Shown: positions 5,564 to 11,289, numbered from the stretch's first letter. The stretch: DNA of 12,372 nucleotides from an uncultured Mycoplasmatota bacterium (GCA_947643295.1 CANRVM010000025.1:1-12372); one strand, 5' to 3'. Notes: a model not told the origin generated them from the letters alone. Numbers and translations are program-made.

Positions 5564-5592
5564 AATATACAACTTTTTTTGCGAAAACGCAA
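5564..5592 (-). promoter_or_regulatory. Repressor promoter (leftward, P_RM-like)
   Basis: On the minus strand, TTGCGT (5592-5587), a 17-base spacer and TATATT (5569-5564). The -35 box lies within operator O1, so occupancy of O1 should affect repressor synthesis directly. Confidence 0.55.
5579..5592. promoter_or_regulatory. Operator O1 of the lysis-lysogeny switch
   Basis: TTGCGAAAACGCAA has inverted arms TTGCG/CGCAA around four A. GC-containing palindromes like this are rare in this AT-rich region. The same arms recur at 5608-5620 and 5867-5880. Confidence 0.75.
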
Positions 5593-5600
5593 TATTATTC

Positions 5601-5629
5601 TTGACATTTGCGAAAACGCATAGTAAAAT
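5601..5629 (+). promoter_or_regulatory. Early rightward promoter (P_R-like)
   Basis: Consensus TTGACA (5601-5606), a 17-base spacer and TAAAAT (5624-5629). Operator O2 fills the spacer, so bound repressor would block RNA polymerase. It drives the Cro-like gene and presumably the early operon. Confidence 0.8.
5608..5620. promoter_or_regulatory. Operator O2 of the lysis-lysogeny switch
   Basis: TGCGAAAACGCA (5609-5620) is identical to the O1 core and lies 29 bases from it centre to centre, nearly three helical turns. It sits between the -35 and -10 of the rightward promoter. Confidence 0.75.
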
Positions 5630-5652
5630 TAAAAATGTAAGGAGGTAGAAAG

Positions 5653-5913
5653 ATGAAAAATAATTTTCTAAAGGCAGTATCATCAGAACTTAAAATTATT
5701 CGGATAGAACATGAAGATTTGCAAGAAGATTTAAGTAAAAAATCAAATGTTGCTATGAGTACTATAAGTAGATATGAAGCTGGCGAAGAAAATATGAATA
5801 TCAATAAAATTGAGCAGATTTTAAAACCATATGGTATTTCGTTATTTATTTTTTTTAAACGAATACTTGCGAAGACGCAAAAAAACAATGAGTTAAAAGA
5901 AAAAGAGGAGTAG
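5653..5913 (+). CDS. Cro-like XRE-family regulator
   Basis: The 86-residue protein has a helix-turn-helix from about 10 to 65 ('LQEDLSKKSNVAMSTISRYEAGEENMNINKIEQILKPYGISL'), with MSTISRYE as the recognition helix, and a short Lys/Glu-rich tail. ATG 5653-5655 is preceded by AAGGAGG 8 bases upstream. It is the first gene of the rightward early transcript and is divergent from the repressor, the position of Cro. A third copy of the TGCG-N4-CGCA operator lies inside its 3' end (5867-5880), encoding LAKTQ. Its recognition helix resembles that of the repressor (STIS-R-E in both), which fits competition for the same operators. Confidence 0.9.
   Translation: MKNNFLKAVSSELKIIRIEHEDLQEDLSKKSNVAMSTISRYEAGEENMNINKIEQILKPYGISLFIFFKRILAKTQKNNELKEKEE
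5867..5880. promoter_or_regulatory. Operator O3, inside the Cro-like coding sequence
   Basis: TTGCGAAGACGCAA keeps both 5-base arms of O1 perfectly and changes one spacer base. It lies 33 bases before the stop of the Cro-like gene, so it must satisfy coding and binding together. It may act as a distal operator for looping, or as a roadblock. Confidence 0.6.
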
Positions 5914-5918
5914 AGAAT

Positions 5919-6101
5919 ATGGACAAATGGAAAGCCGAAGAAACTGAAAAAGAAATAGTGGTAAGAATACCAAAAGAAAAGAATTATACAATAAAAGATT
6001 TAAAACAAAAGTTGATAAACGATTTATATAATGCTAATAATTTAGCAAATTGCAAGGAAAAAATAGAATTATTAGATGTCATTTTAAGAAATACGATTTA
6101 A
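5919..6101 (+). CDS. Small hypothetical early protein
   Basis: The 60-residue, highly charged protein has no family I recognise. 'KEIVVRIPKEKNYTIKDLKQKLINDLYNANNLANCKEKIELLDVIL' suggests a short beta strand followed by two helices. ATG 5919-5921 has GAGGAG 9 bases upstream, and the gap to the Cro-like gene is only 5 bases, so the two are cotranscribed. The position directly after cro suggests an early regulatory or accessory role, but the sequence shows no clear HTH. Confidence 0.7.
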   Translation: MDKWKAEETEKEIVVRIPKEKNYTIKDLKQKLINDLYNANNLANCKEKIELLDVILRNTI

Positions 6102-6104
6102 AAA

Positions 6105-6129
6105 GACTAGATAGTGTTAGTATCTAATC
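6105..6129 (-). terminator. Terminator of the small minus-strand gene
   Basis: GACTAGATA (6105-6113) pairs with TATCTAATC (6121-6129), 8 of 9 positions, around a 7-base loop. Read on the minus strand it is followed by five T (6104-6100). No T-run follows on the plus side, so rightward early transcription is not expected to stop here. Confidence 0.6.
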
Positions 6130-6137
6130 TAAAAGAA

Positions 6138-6314
6138 TTATTTTGATGGTTTTGAATTTAATTCAGATAGTTTATCAAAGATTTCTTCTGTTGCTTTTAC
6201 AACATATTCGTTAGTTTTTTTACCATTAGGTTCTTGCTTTTGGATATATCCATGTTCAATCATTGCAACAATAATATCTTTGGTAAGTTCTAATAATGTA
6301 CTATTACCAGCCAA
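6138..6314 (-). CDS. Small hypothetical protein with its own promoter, reversed in the early region
   Basis: The 58-residue protein starts at TTG (6314-6312). This start is chosen because AAAGGAG lies 8 bases upstream, whereas the ATG at 6363-6365 has no ribosome binding site and would lie in the -35 box. The product is helical and charged: 'NSTLLELTKDIIVAMIEHGYIQKQEPNGKKTNEYVVKATEEIFDKLSEL'. I do not recognise a family; a small winged-helix or helical-bundle fold is possible. It has its own promoter (6337-6365) and terminator (6105-6129). It is the only minus-strand gene in the early region, so it may be expressed in the lysogen, like a phage 'moron'. Rightward early transcription would be antisense to it. 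Confidence 0.65.
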   Translation of the reverse strand: MAGNSTLLELTKDIIVAMIEHGYIQKQEPNGKKTNEYVVKATEEIFDKLSELNSKPSK

Positions 6315-6336
6315 TTTAATCACTCCTTTCAAGAAA

Positions 6337-6365
6337 ATTATATCTTGGAAGGAAAAATAAGACAA
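6337..6365 (-). promoter_or_regulatory. Promoter of the reversed small gene
   Basis: On the minus strand, TTGTCT (6365-6360), a 17-base spacer and consensus TATAAT (6342-6337). It is followed directly by AAAGGAG and the TTG start. Confidence 0.65.
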
Positions 6366-6372
6366 TAAATAT

Positions 6373-6386
6373 AACCACGATTAGTA
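6373..6386. repeat. 14-bp site shared (inverted) with the recombinase/small-RNA region
   Basis: AACCACGATTAGTA here is the exact reverse complement of 2940-2953. It lies upstream of both the reversed small gene and the micro-ORF at 6430. It could be the target of the small RNA encoded at 2925-3009, or a protein binding site shared by the recombinase and early regions. Confidence 0.5.
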
Positions 6387-6429
6387 AAAAATATGTCGAG
6401 CAAAGAATACTTTATAGTGAGGTGAAAGA

Positions 6430-6555
6430 ATGAAAAAAAATATATCCGAATTTATTAAAGAAAAACAAAAAGATATGATGAAGTACCTAATGGAGCTTTA
6501 CGAATTTCAAGAAAAAATAAAAGTAACTTATGAAGTAAAAAAGAAAGAAGGATAG
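6430..6555 (+). CDS. Micro-ORF 1 of the early operon (41 aa)
   Basis: ATG 6430-6432 is preceded by GAGGTGA at a good distance. The product begins MKKNISEFIKEK and is a single charged amphipathic helix (the middle reads MMKYLMELYEFQEKIKV) with a lysine-rich end. No family recognised. It is followed after 2 bases by the next micro-ORF, which supports a coupled operon. I see no convincing promoter just upstream, so transcription probably comes from the early promoter. Confidence 0.55.
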   Translation: MKKNISEFIKEKQKDMMKYLMELYEFQEKIKVTYEVKKKEG

Positions 6556-6557
6556 AA

Positions 6558-6668
6558 ATGAAAGAAGAATTGATTGAAGTAGCTAAAGAACTACCATTGA
6601 AACAAACATTTATAGCAGCAATGATATTTGATTTATTAGTAATTATAGCAATGATCATTACGTTGTAG
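6558..6668 (+). CDS. Micro-ORF 2: 36-residue single-pass membrane peptide
   Basis: ATG 6558-6560 follows AAGGA. The product has an acidic N-terminus (MKEELIEVAKELPLKQ) and one hydrophobic helix spanning about residues 18-36 (FIAAMIFDLLVIIAMIITL), with no residues after it. A very short inner-membrane peptide is the natural reading, and its function is unknown. It lies between two other micro-ORFs in the same orientation. Confidence 0.55.
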   Translation: MKEELIEVAKELPLKQTFIAAMIFDLLVIIAMIITL

Positions 6669-6678
6669 ATAGGAGAAA

Positions 6679-6804
6679 ATGATGAAAAAAATACAAAAAA
6701 AAGAAAAGGAACCAATCACCACAAAAAGTTCCCTTTGTCAAAATGACGACTTTAAAATAACACAAAGTCGCCAATTTGTCAAATCGAGGTGTTCAATATG
6801 TTAG
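6679..6804 (+). CDS. Micro-ORF 3 (41 aa), containing a long inverted repeat
   Basis: ATG 6679-6681 (a second ATG follows directly) has AGGAG 5 bases upstream. The frame runs to a TAG at 6802-6804, overlapping the next gene start by 7 bases. The product is basic and rich in Lys, Gln, Ser and Cys and resembles nothing I know. More than a third of the frame is occupied by the inverted repeat at 6734-6783. The frame may therefore be a leader peptide whose translation affects RNA folding, rather than a protein selected for its function. Confidence 0.4.
   Translation: MMKKIQKKEKEPITTKSSLCQNDDFKITQSRQFVKSRCSIC
6734..6783. repeat. Long imperfect inverted repeat upstream of the replication genes
   Basis: Two 20-base arms (6734-6753 and 6764-6783) are complementary at 17 of 20 positions around a 10-base loop. 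The outer parts are two copies of TTTGTCAAA and the inner stem is CGACTTT/AAAGTCG. A smaller GGAAC/GTTCC repeat (6709-6730) lies just before it. It is not followed by a T-run, so it is not a standard terminator. Possible roles are an operator, an attenuator or part of a replication origin. Confidence 0.6.
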
Positions 6805-7109
6805 AAAAGCAAATATATGAATATCTATTAAGTTACCATTTAGGAAGAGAAAACTTGATAAAAAATAAGGACTTAAGAGCAAGATTTAACGTAAGTAGTG
6901 ATAAAAGTTTAAGAAAAATTATTCAAAACATACGAGAAGATAAACAATTTTCTAAAATAATCGGTTCAGTTTCAGGAAAAAGTGGAGGCTTTTATATCTG
7001 CGAAACAGATGAAGAAATAGAAGAGACAATCAACAATATAAAACATCGAGCAAATCAAATGTTAAGAATGTGTTATGTTCTTGATTGGAAAAGGGAGAGG
7101 TTAGAGTAA
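6798..7109 (+). CDS. Winged-helix-like phage protein preceding the replication initiator
   Basis: This 103-residue protein has a start at ATG 6798-6800, with GAGGTG 6 bases upstream; the GTG at 6789 is inside that site. 'EKQIYEYLLSYHLGRENLIKNKDLRARFNVSSDKSLRKIIQNIREDKQF...IIGSVSGKSGGFYIC' reads as helix, helix, recognition helix and a two-strand wing (about 5-70). Its C-terminal helix reads 'EEIEETINNIKHRANQMLR'. Proteins of this kind often stand just upstream of DnaD-type initiators in Firmicute prophages. A DNA-binding accessory role is inferred from the fold and position. Its stop overlaps the next start by one base (TAATG). Confidence 0.7.
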   Translation: MLEKQIYEYLLSYHLGRENLIKNKDLRARFNVSSDKSLRKIIQNIREDKQFSKIIGSVSGKSGGFYICETDEEIEETINNIKHRANQMLRMCYVLDWKRERLE

Positions 7110-7879
7110 TGGAAGAAAGACCGGGATACTATTCGATAATACCTGCTTCAGTAAGATATGATGAAAGGTTAAAAGCAAATGAGAAATTACTCTATAGCGA
7201 AATAAGTGTTTTGTGTAATAAGAGTGGATATTGTTATGCAACTAACGAATATTTTGCAATTTTATATAACGTGCATAAAAATACTATATCAACGTGGATT
7301 AATAATTTAAAGAATTGTGGTTATATAGGAACCAAAATTTACTATAAAGAAAATAGCAAAGAGATAGAAAAAAGAGTAATAGTATTAGCAGAAATTATAT
7401 TAAAAGAAATAGCAGAAAATTATTGCGAAAAGCATAAAGAGGGTATCAACGAAATGATTGATAGGTATATATCAAATCATTTAGACCCTATCAATGAAAA
7501 CAGTGAAGAGAATAATACAAGTATTAATAATAATAAAAATAAAAAAGAAGAAAAGAGTCTTTTTGAAATAATAGAAGAAAATTACGGACGTACATTAAAT
7601 GGAATAGAAGCAGAAGAAATTGATAGTTGGAACGATACGGACTTGACGAGGTATGTAATAAAGGAATCGATATTAAAAGGCATACGCAATATAAAATATA
7701 TATCAAGAATTTTAGAAGATTATAAACTAAATGATATTACTACAATTGAACAAGCGAAACAACGAGAAAAAAAGTTCTATCAAAGTAAAAACGATACTCA
7801 AAATAATAGTTCTAATCAAAAGCCAAGTAAATGGGATGAAGTAAGAAAGAGGGTTGAGGAGAAACGTAAAAATGAGTAA
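7109..7879 (+). CDS. Phage replication initiator with N-terminal HTH and C-terminal DnaD-like domain
   Basis: The predicted replisome organiser binds the phage origin and recruits the helicase loader and helicase. It has 256 residues from ATG 7109-7111 (GGGAGAGG 8 bases upstream). The N-terminal domain ('GYYSIIPASVRYDERLKANEKLLYSEI', then 'GYCYATNEYFAILYNVHKNTISTWINNLKNCGYI', about 6-80) is a winged HTH of the phage initiator type. A low-complexity Asn/Lys/Glu linker (about 130-152) leads to a DnaD-like region ('LFEIIEENYGRTLNGIEAEEIDSW' and 'KYISRILEDYKLNDITTIEQAK', about 152-220). A Lys/Arg-rich tail ends it. The origin may lie inside the gene's AT-rich linker or upstream at 6709-6783; I see no clear iterons. 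It overlaps the next gene by 8 bases. Confidence 0.8.
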   Translation: MEERPGYYSIIPASVRYDERLKANEKLLYSEISVLCNKSGYCYATNEYFAILYNVHKNTISTWINNLKNCGYIGTKIYYKENSKEIEKRVIVLAEIILKEIAENYCEKHKEGINEMIDRYISNHLDPINENSEENNTSINNNKNKKEEKSLFEIIEENYGRTLNGIEAEEIDSWNDTDLTRYVIKESILKGIRNIKYISRILEDYKLNDITTIEQAKQREKKFYQSKNDTQNNSSNQKPSKWDEVRKRVEEKRKNE

Positions 7880-8378
7880 AGAAGAATTATACGAGCTCTT
7901 AGAAAAAGTTAGAATCTATTATCAAAATATGGCTAAAACTGACGCTGTTAATGATGAATGGTATAGAATCTTAAAAAAGTATAATCGAGATGACGTTTAT
8001 AGCAATCTAGAAAAATATCTATCAATAGAAAGAAATCGAAATAGGATTCCAATGCCACAAGATTTAGTAAAAGGGTTGTTAACTATTGAACAAAAGCAAA
8101 CAAAAAGCAAAGATAACTTCAAAATGGATTGTCAATTATGTCACAGATTTATGACATTAGAAGAATATGACAACCACTATAGCAAATGTTCATCAGTAAC
8201 TTATTTACTACGAATATTTGAAAAAAGAGGTATGGATGTATCTCGAGAAGAATTAGAAAATTTAGACGAAAAAACATTTATAGGGGTTTATGAAAAATAC
8301 AGAGAACATCATCCAAGAAAGGTAGAAGGAACTTATAAAACAATAGAAAATGCATTAAATAAGGAGAAATTATTATGA
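7872..8378 (+). CDS. Probable replicative helicase loader with C2HC zinc finger
   Basis: The 168-residue protein starts at ATG 7872-7874 with GAGGAG 9 bases upstream. Its N-terminal half ('ELLEKVRIYYQNMAK...NDEWYRILKKYNRDDVYSNLEKYLSI...IPMPQDLVKGLL', about 5-70) resembles the helical domain of phage helicase loader/inhibitor proteins such as G39P. It is followed by a zinc-finger-like CQLC-x11-H-x3-C (C87, C90, H102, C106) and a helical tail. No ATP-binding motif is present, so it would be a non-ATPase loader. Position directly after the DnaD-type initiator supports this role. A general zinc-finger protein is the alternative. It overlaps the next start (ATGA). Confidence 0.6.
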   Translation: MSKEELYELLEKVRIYYQNMAKTDAVNDEWYRILKKYNRDDVYSNLEKYLSIERNRNRIPMPQDLVKGLLTIEQKQTKSKDNFKMDCQLCHRFMTLEEYDNHYSKCSSVTYLLRIFEKRGMDVSREELENLDEKTFIGVYEKYREHHPRKVEGTYKTIENALNKEKLL

Positions 8379-8608
8379 TAAAAATCGAGATGGAAGTTTC
8401 AACAAGAAATTACTTAGTTAGACTTCTAGAAAATTATAAAGTTTCATTAAAGAAAATGAAAATACATGAAAAAGATTTAGAGTATGAGTTAAAGCAAATA
8501 GAATTAGCAAATAGCTATTTGTTAGGTAAAAAAGTTGATATTGCTTTAGAAAGTATTAAAAACCCAACAAATTATATCGTTGAAAAAGAAGGTAGTAGCA
8601 ATGATTAA
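8375..8608 (+). CDS. Small coiled-coil early protein
   Basis: The 77-residue protein (ATG 8375-8377, AAGGAG 9 bases upstream) overlaps the loader stop by 4 bases. The sequence is mainly one long helix ('YLVRLLENYKVSLKKMKIHEKDLEYELKQIELANSYLLG', about 13-51) and has no recognised family. Tight coupling and the following Bet/DUF1351 genes suggest a recombination or replication accessory, but there is no direct support for this. Confidence 0.7.
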   Translation: MIKIEMEVSTRNYLVRLLENYKVSLKKMKIHEKDLEYELKQIELANSYLLGKKVDIALESIKNPTNYIVEKEGSSND

Positions 8609-8822
8609 CAAAGAACTAACTTATGATTCATATTGTGATCAACAAGAAAACGAAAAAGTTGAAAGAATCTTAGAGGAAAGAGATAGCATGGAAGAAAAAA
8701 TTAAAAGTTATAGCTATTTAGTAGATGACATCGAAGGAGTTTTAGAAGAAAAAACAACAACAATTGAAAAGCTAAAATCAATAAAAGCATTCATTAAAGA
8801 TTTTAGAGAGGATAACGGTTGA
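8601..8822 (+). CDS. Small acidic coiled-coil early protein
   Basis: The 73-residue protein starts at ATG 8601-8603 (GAAGG upstream), preferred over the TTG at 8580 which lacks a ribosome binding site. It overlaps the previous gene by 8 bases. 'ENEKVERILEERDSMEEKIKSYSYLVDDIEGVLEEKTTTIEKLKSIKAFIKDF' is a continuous heptad-like helix. Family unknown. Confidence 0.7.
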   Translation: MINKELTYDSYCDQQENEKVERILEERDSMEEKIKSYSYLVDDIEGVLEEKTTTIEKLKSIKAFIKDFREDNG

Positions 8823-9088
8823 TGACAAAGAAAGAAGAAAGGAAGGCTAGAAAATTAGCGAAAATAAACTCAACTATTTTAGGATTAATGGACGAGTTAT
8901 CTTTAGTTAATGAAAAACATGAAAGAGATAGCAACGTCATCGATTTACAAAACAAGTTAATAGTTAACATCGAAAAAGAAAGAGACGAACAAAGAGATAA
9001 GATTTGTAAGTTGCAAAAAGAAGTTGAGAAGTATAAGAAAAAATACAAAGATTTGAAAGAAGAAAAAATTTTAAGAAAAGTGAGGTAA
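8822..9088 (+). CDS. Small basic coiled-coil early protein
   Basis: The 88-residue protein starts at ATG 8822-8824 (GAGAGGA 9 bases upstream), overlapping the previous stop by one base. It has a basic N-terminus (MTKKEERKARKLAK) and then a coiled coil to the end ('DLQNKLIVNIEKERDEQRDKICKLQKEVEKYKKKYKDLKEEK'). It is the third small helical protein in a row, so the three may interact. No family recognised. Confidence 0.7.
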   Translation: MTKKEERKARKLAKINSTILGLMDELSLVNEKHERDSNVIDLQNKLIVNIEKERDEQRDKICKLQKEVEKYKKKYKDLKEEKILRKVR

Positions 9089-9090
9089 AT

Positions 9091-9975
9091 ATGGAAGAAA
9101 CAAAAGATTTAATAGTTGTCAAACAACTACCAATTATCGAAGAAAATTTAAAGAAAATAAGTGAAGAAATAGATAAAAAGGTGGAGTTAGCTAATAGTCT
9201 AGCTTGTACAGAAGATTCAGTAAAAGATGTAAAAAAAGCTCGAGCAGAAATGTCTAAGCAATTTAAAGAATTAGAGAGTCAAAGAAAAGATGTAAAAGAA
9301 AAGGTTATGAAACCTTACAACGATTTTGATGATGTTTATAAAAAATATATATCCGATAAATTTAAAGAAGCAGATAAGATATTAAAAGATAAAATCGATG
9401 CAGTAGAAGATGAGTTGAAAAATCAAAAGAAAGAGGAAGTAAAAGCATATTTTGATGAAATGTGTGTTAAAGAAAAAATAGACTTTGTAACTTTTGAACA
9501 AACAAAAACAAATATAACTTTAACGGCGAGTATGAAGTCGTTAAAAGAAAATATTAATAATTTCTTTAAAAATATAGTAAAAGATTTAAGCTTAATCGAA
9601 ACGCAAGAACATAAAGAAGAAATGTTAATCGAATATAAAAAAAGTTTAGAAGTTGAATGTTCGATAGCTAGTGTTATAGAAAGATATAAAGAACTTGAAA
9701 AGATACACCGAGAAAAGGAAGAAAAGAAAGAACAAGAATTAACCGATGAGGTAATGCTTAATAAAATTGAAAGTTTATCGACTCCTAAAGTTGAAAATGT
9801 AACTAATGATACAGAAGGTACACAAAGTGGCACACAAACAGAAATATTAGAGGGAGCATTTAAAGTAGTTACTCCTTTTAAAGAATGCTTAAAAGAAATA
9901 GTTGAAGTTACTAAAAAATATGAAGAAACAAAAATAATTAATTTAAAAAAGGATGGAGATGTATATCATGAATAA
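9091..9975 (+). CDS. DUF1351 family phage recombination-associated protein
   Basis: The 294-residue protein matches the DUF1351 pattern in length, position and sequence: 'VVKQLPIIEENLKKISEEIDKKV' at the N-terminus, 'VKDVKKARAEMSKQFKELESQRKDVKEKVMKPYNDF' (45-81), a long coiled coil, and an acidic Thr-rich tail. DUF1351 genes regularly precede Bet/RecT or ssDNA-annealing genes in Firmicute phages; the molecular role is unknown, though helping the annealing protein is likely. ATG 9091-9093 has GAGGTAA just upstream, and the end overlaps the Bet gene by 8 bases, implying coupled synthesis. Confidence 0.85.
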   Translation: MEETKDLIVVKQLPIIEENLKKISEEIDKKVELANSLACTEDSVKDVKKARAEMSKQFKELESQRKDVKEKVMKPYNDFDDVYKKYISDKFKEADKILKDKIDAVEDELKNQKKEEVKAYFDEMCVKEKIDFVTFEQTKTNITLTASMKSLKENINNFFKNIVKDLSLIETQEHKEEMLIEYKKSLEVECSIASVIERYKELEKIHREKEEKKEQELTDEVMLNKIESLSTPKVENVTNDTEGTQSGTQTEILEGAFKVVTPFKECLKEIVEVTKKYEETKIINLKKDGDVYHE

Positions 9976-10669
9976 AGAAGAATTACAAAAGAATAACTTA
10001 GCGGTAGTTTATGAAGTAGATGGACAACAAATAAAATTAACACCTCAAATAGTACAAGATTATATCGTTGGGTCGGAAGTCCAAATAACATTACCAGAAT
10101 TTAAAATGTTTACAGAATTATGCAAAGTAAGACAATTAAATCCGTTTTTGAAAGAGGCATATTGCATAAAATACTCAAGAAATGAACCTGCTCAATTAGT
10201 AGTAGGAAAAGATGCAATCGAAAAAAGAGCAGTTAAAAATAAAAATTATGATGGTATGGAAAGCGGAATAATTGTTGTAAAAGAAAATGCAACAGATGAG
10301 ACAATCAGAAACGGAACTTTTAAATTACCAAACGAAACTTTAGTAGGTGGCTGGGCAAAAGTTTATCGAAAGGATTGGACACACCCTATTTACTGCAGTG
10401 TTGCATTAGAAGAATCTCTTCAAAAAAAGAAGGATGGAACACCAAATAAAAATTGGGCAAAACAGCCTGCAACGATGGTTGAAAAAGTGGCTAAGGTAAG
10501 AGCTTTAAGAAGTGCTTTTGTTGAGGATTTAGGTGGTATGTATGAAGCAGAAGAAATGAATGTAGATTTACCCGAAATAAAAGAAGAAGATAGAATTATC
10601 CAACAAGATGATATTCCAGAAGCAGAAGTTACAGAAGAAGTAAAGCAAGTTGATATGAGTGAACTATAA
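9968..10669 (+). CDS. bet: Phage recombination protein Bet (RecT/Red-beta family annealing protein)
   Basis: This single-strand annealing protein is used in phage recombination and replication-end processing. The 233 residues contain the family core: 'LTPQIVQDYIVGSEVQITLPEFKMFTELCKVRQLNPFLKEAYCIKYS', '...LVVGKDAIEKRA', 'YDGMESGIIV', 'GGWAKVYRKDWTHPIYCSVALEE', 'NWAKQPATMVEKVAKVRALRSAF' and an acidic disordered tail. Start: ATG 9968-9970 with GGATGGAG about 10 bases upstream, inside the end of DUF1351. No exonuclease partner is visible in the window. It overlaps the MBL gene by 11 bases. Confidence 0.93.
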   Translation: MNKEELQKNNLAVVYEVDGQQIKLTPQIVQDYIVGSEVQITLPEFKMFTELCKVRQLNPFLKEAYCIKYSRNEPAQLVVGKDAIEKRAVKNKNYDGMESGIIVVKENATDETIRNGTFKLPNETLVGGWAKVYRKDWTHPIYCSVALEESLQKKKDGTPNKNWAKQPATMVEKVAKVRALRSAFVEDLGGMYEAEEMNVDLPEIKEEDRIIQQDDIPEAEVTEEVKQVDMSEL

Positions 10670-11285
10670 AATAATTAATTCTGGAAGCGATGGGAATGCC
10701 ACAATTATAGAAAATATGATTTTGATTGATTGTGGTGTTTCTTTCAAAAAACTAAGGGATTATTACAGAGATTTAAAGTTAGTATTCATTAGCCATCGCC
10801 ATTCAGACCATATGAATAAAAGAACAATAAAACAACTAGCAGAAAATAGACCAACGCTAAGATTTTTAATAGGAGATTTTTTGTTAGGAGAGTTGCTTGA
10901 ATGTGGTGTAAATAGAAGCAATATAGACGTTATAGGCTTAGGAGAAAAGTTCTATTATGGAAAATTCGAAGTAATGATTTTTAAATTATATCATGATGTT
11001 CCTAATTTTGGATTACGACTATTTATGAATAATAAAAAATTAATATATGCAACTGATACTTGCACTTTAGAGGGAATTAAAGCAACAGGATATGATTACT
11101 ACTTTATAGAAGGCAATTACGAAGATGAAGAAGAACTACATAGTAGAGCTTACAACAATTATTATGAATCGAGGGTTAAAAGAACTCACTTAAGCAAAGA
11201 ACAAGCTACAGAGTGGCTACTGGAAAATATGGGTGACAATAGTAAAAGCATATGGATGCACCAACATAAAAAAAGAGAAAGGTAA
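10659..11285 (+). CDS. MBL-fold metallo-hydrolase of the phage recombination module
   Basis: The 208-residue protein has the metallo-beta-lactamase core: N-terminal 'KIINSGSDGNATII', the metal site SHRHSDH (H46, H48, D50, H51), 'LYHDVPNFGLRL' as the likely third histidine, and 'IYATDT' for the bridging aspartate. Start is the GTG at 10659, because the strand that opens the fold begins there; no ribosome binding site is evident and the gene overlaps bet, so coupling is likely. MBL proteins beside Bet/RecT are common in Firmicute phages and are thought to be nucleases or phosphodiesterases; the substrate is unknown. The end (MHQHKKRER) is more basic than usual. Confidence 0.88.
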   Translation: MNYKIINSGSDGNATIIENMILIDCGVSFKKLRDYYRDLKLVFISHRHSDHMNKRTIKQLAENRPTLRFLIGDFLLGELLECGVNRSNIDVIGLGEKFYYGKFEVMIFKLYHDVPNFGLRLFMNNKKLIYATDTCTLEGIKATGYDYYFIEGNYEDEEELHSRAYNNYYESRVKRTHLSKEQATEWLLENMGDNSKSIWMHQHKKRER

Positions 11286-11289
11286 AATT

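Noticed and set aside
5595..5888. A 97-residue minus-strand frame
   Set aside because: It lies antisense to the Cro-like gene, which has a clear HTH and ribosome binding site, and its start is inside the switch region.
6404..6418. A promoter for the micro-ORFs with TATAGT as -10 (6413-6418)
   Set aside because: There is no acceptable -35 box at 16-19 bases, and the match overlaps the ribosome binding site, leaving no room for a leader.
6455..6715. An 86-residue minus-strand hydrophobic frame
   Set aside because: It is the antisense of the three micro-ORFs; the Phe/Ser/Leu-rich composition is what the reverse of Lys/Glu-rich AT-rich genes gives. No ribosome binding site seen.
7524..7706. A 60-residue minus-strand frame
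   Set aside because: Antisense to the linker and DnaD-like part of the replication initiator, with low-complexity composition.
8803..9048. An 81-residue minus-strand frame
   Set aside because: Antisense shadow of the small basic coiled-coil gene.
9423..9833. A 136-residue minus-strand frame
   Set aside because: Antisense shadow of the DUF1351 coiled coil; Ser/Phe/Leu-rich and without a start signal.
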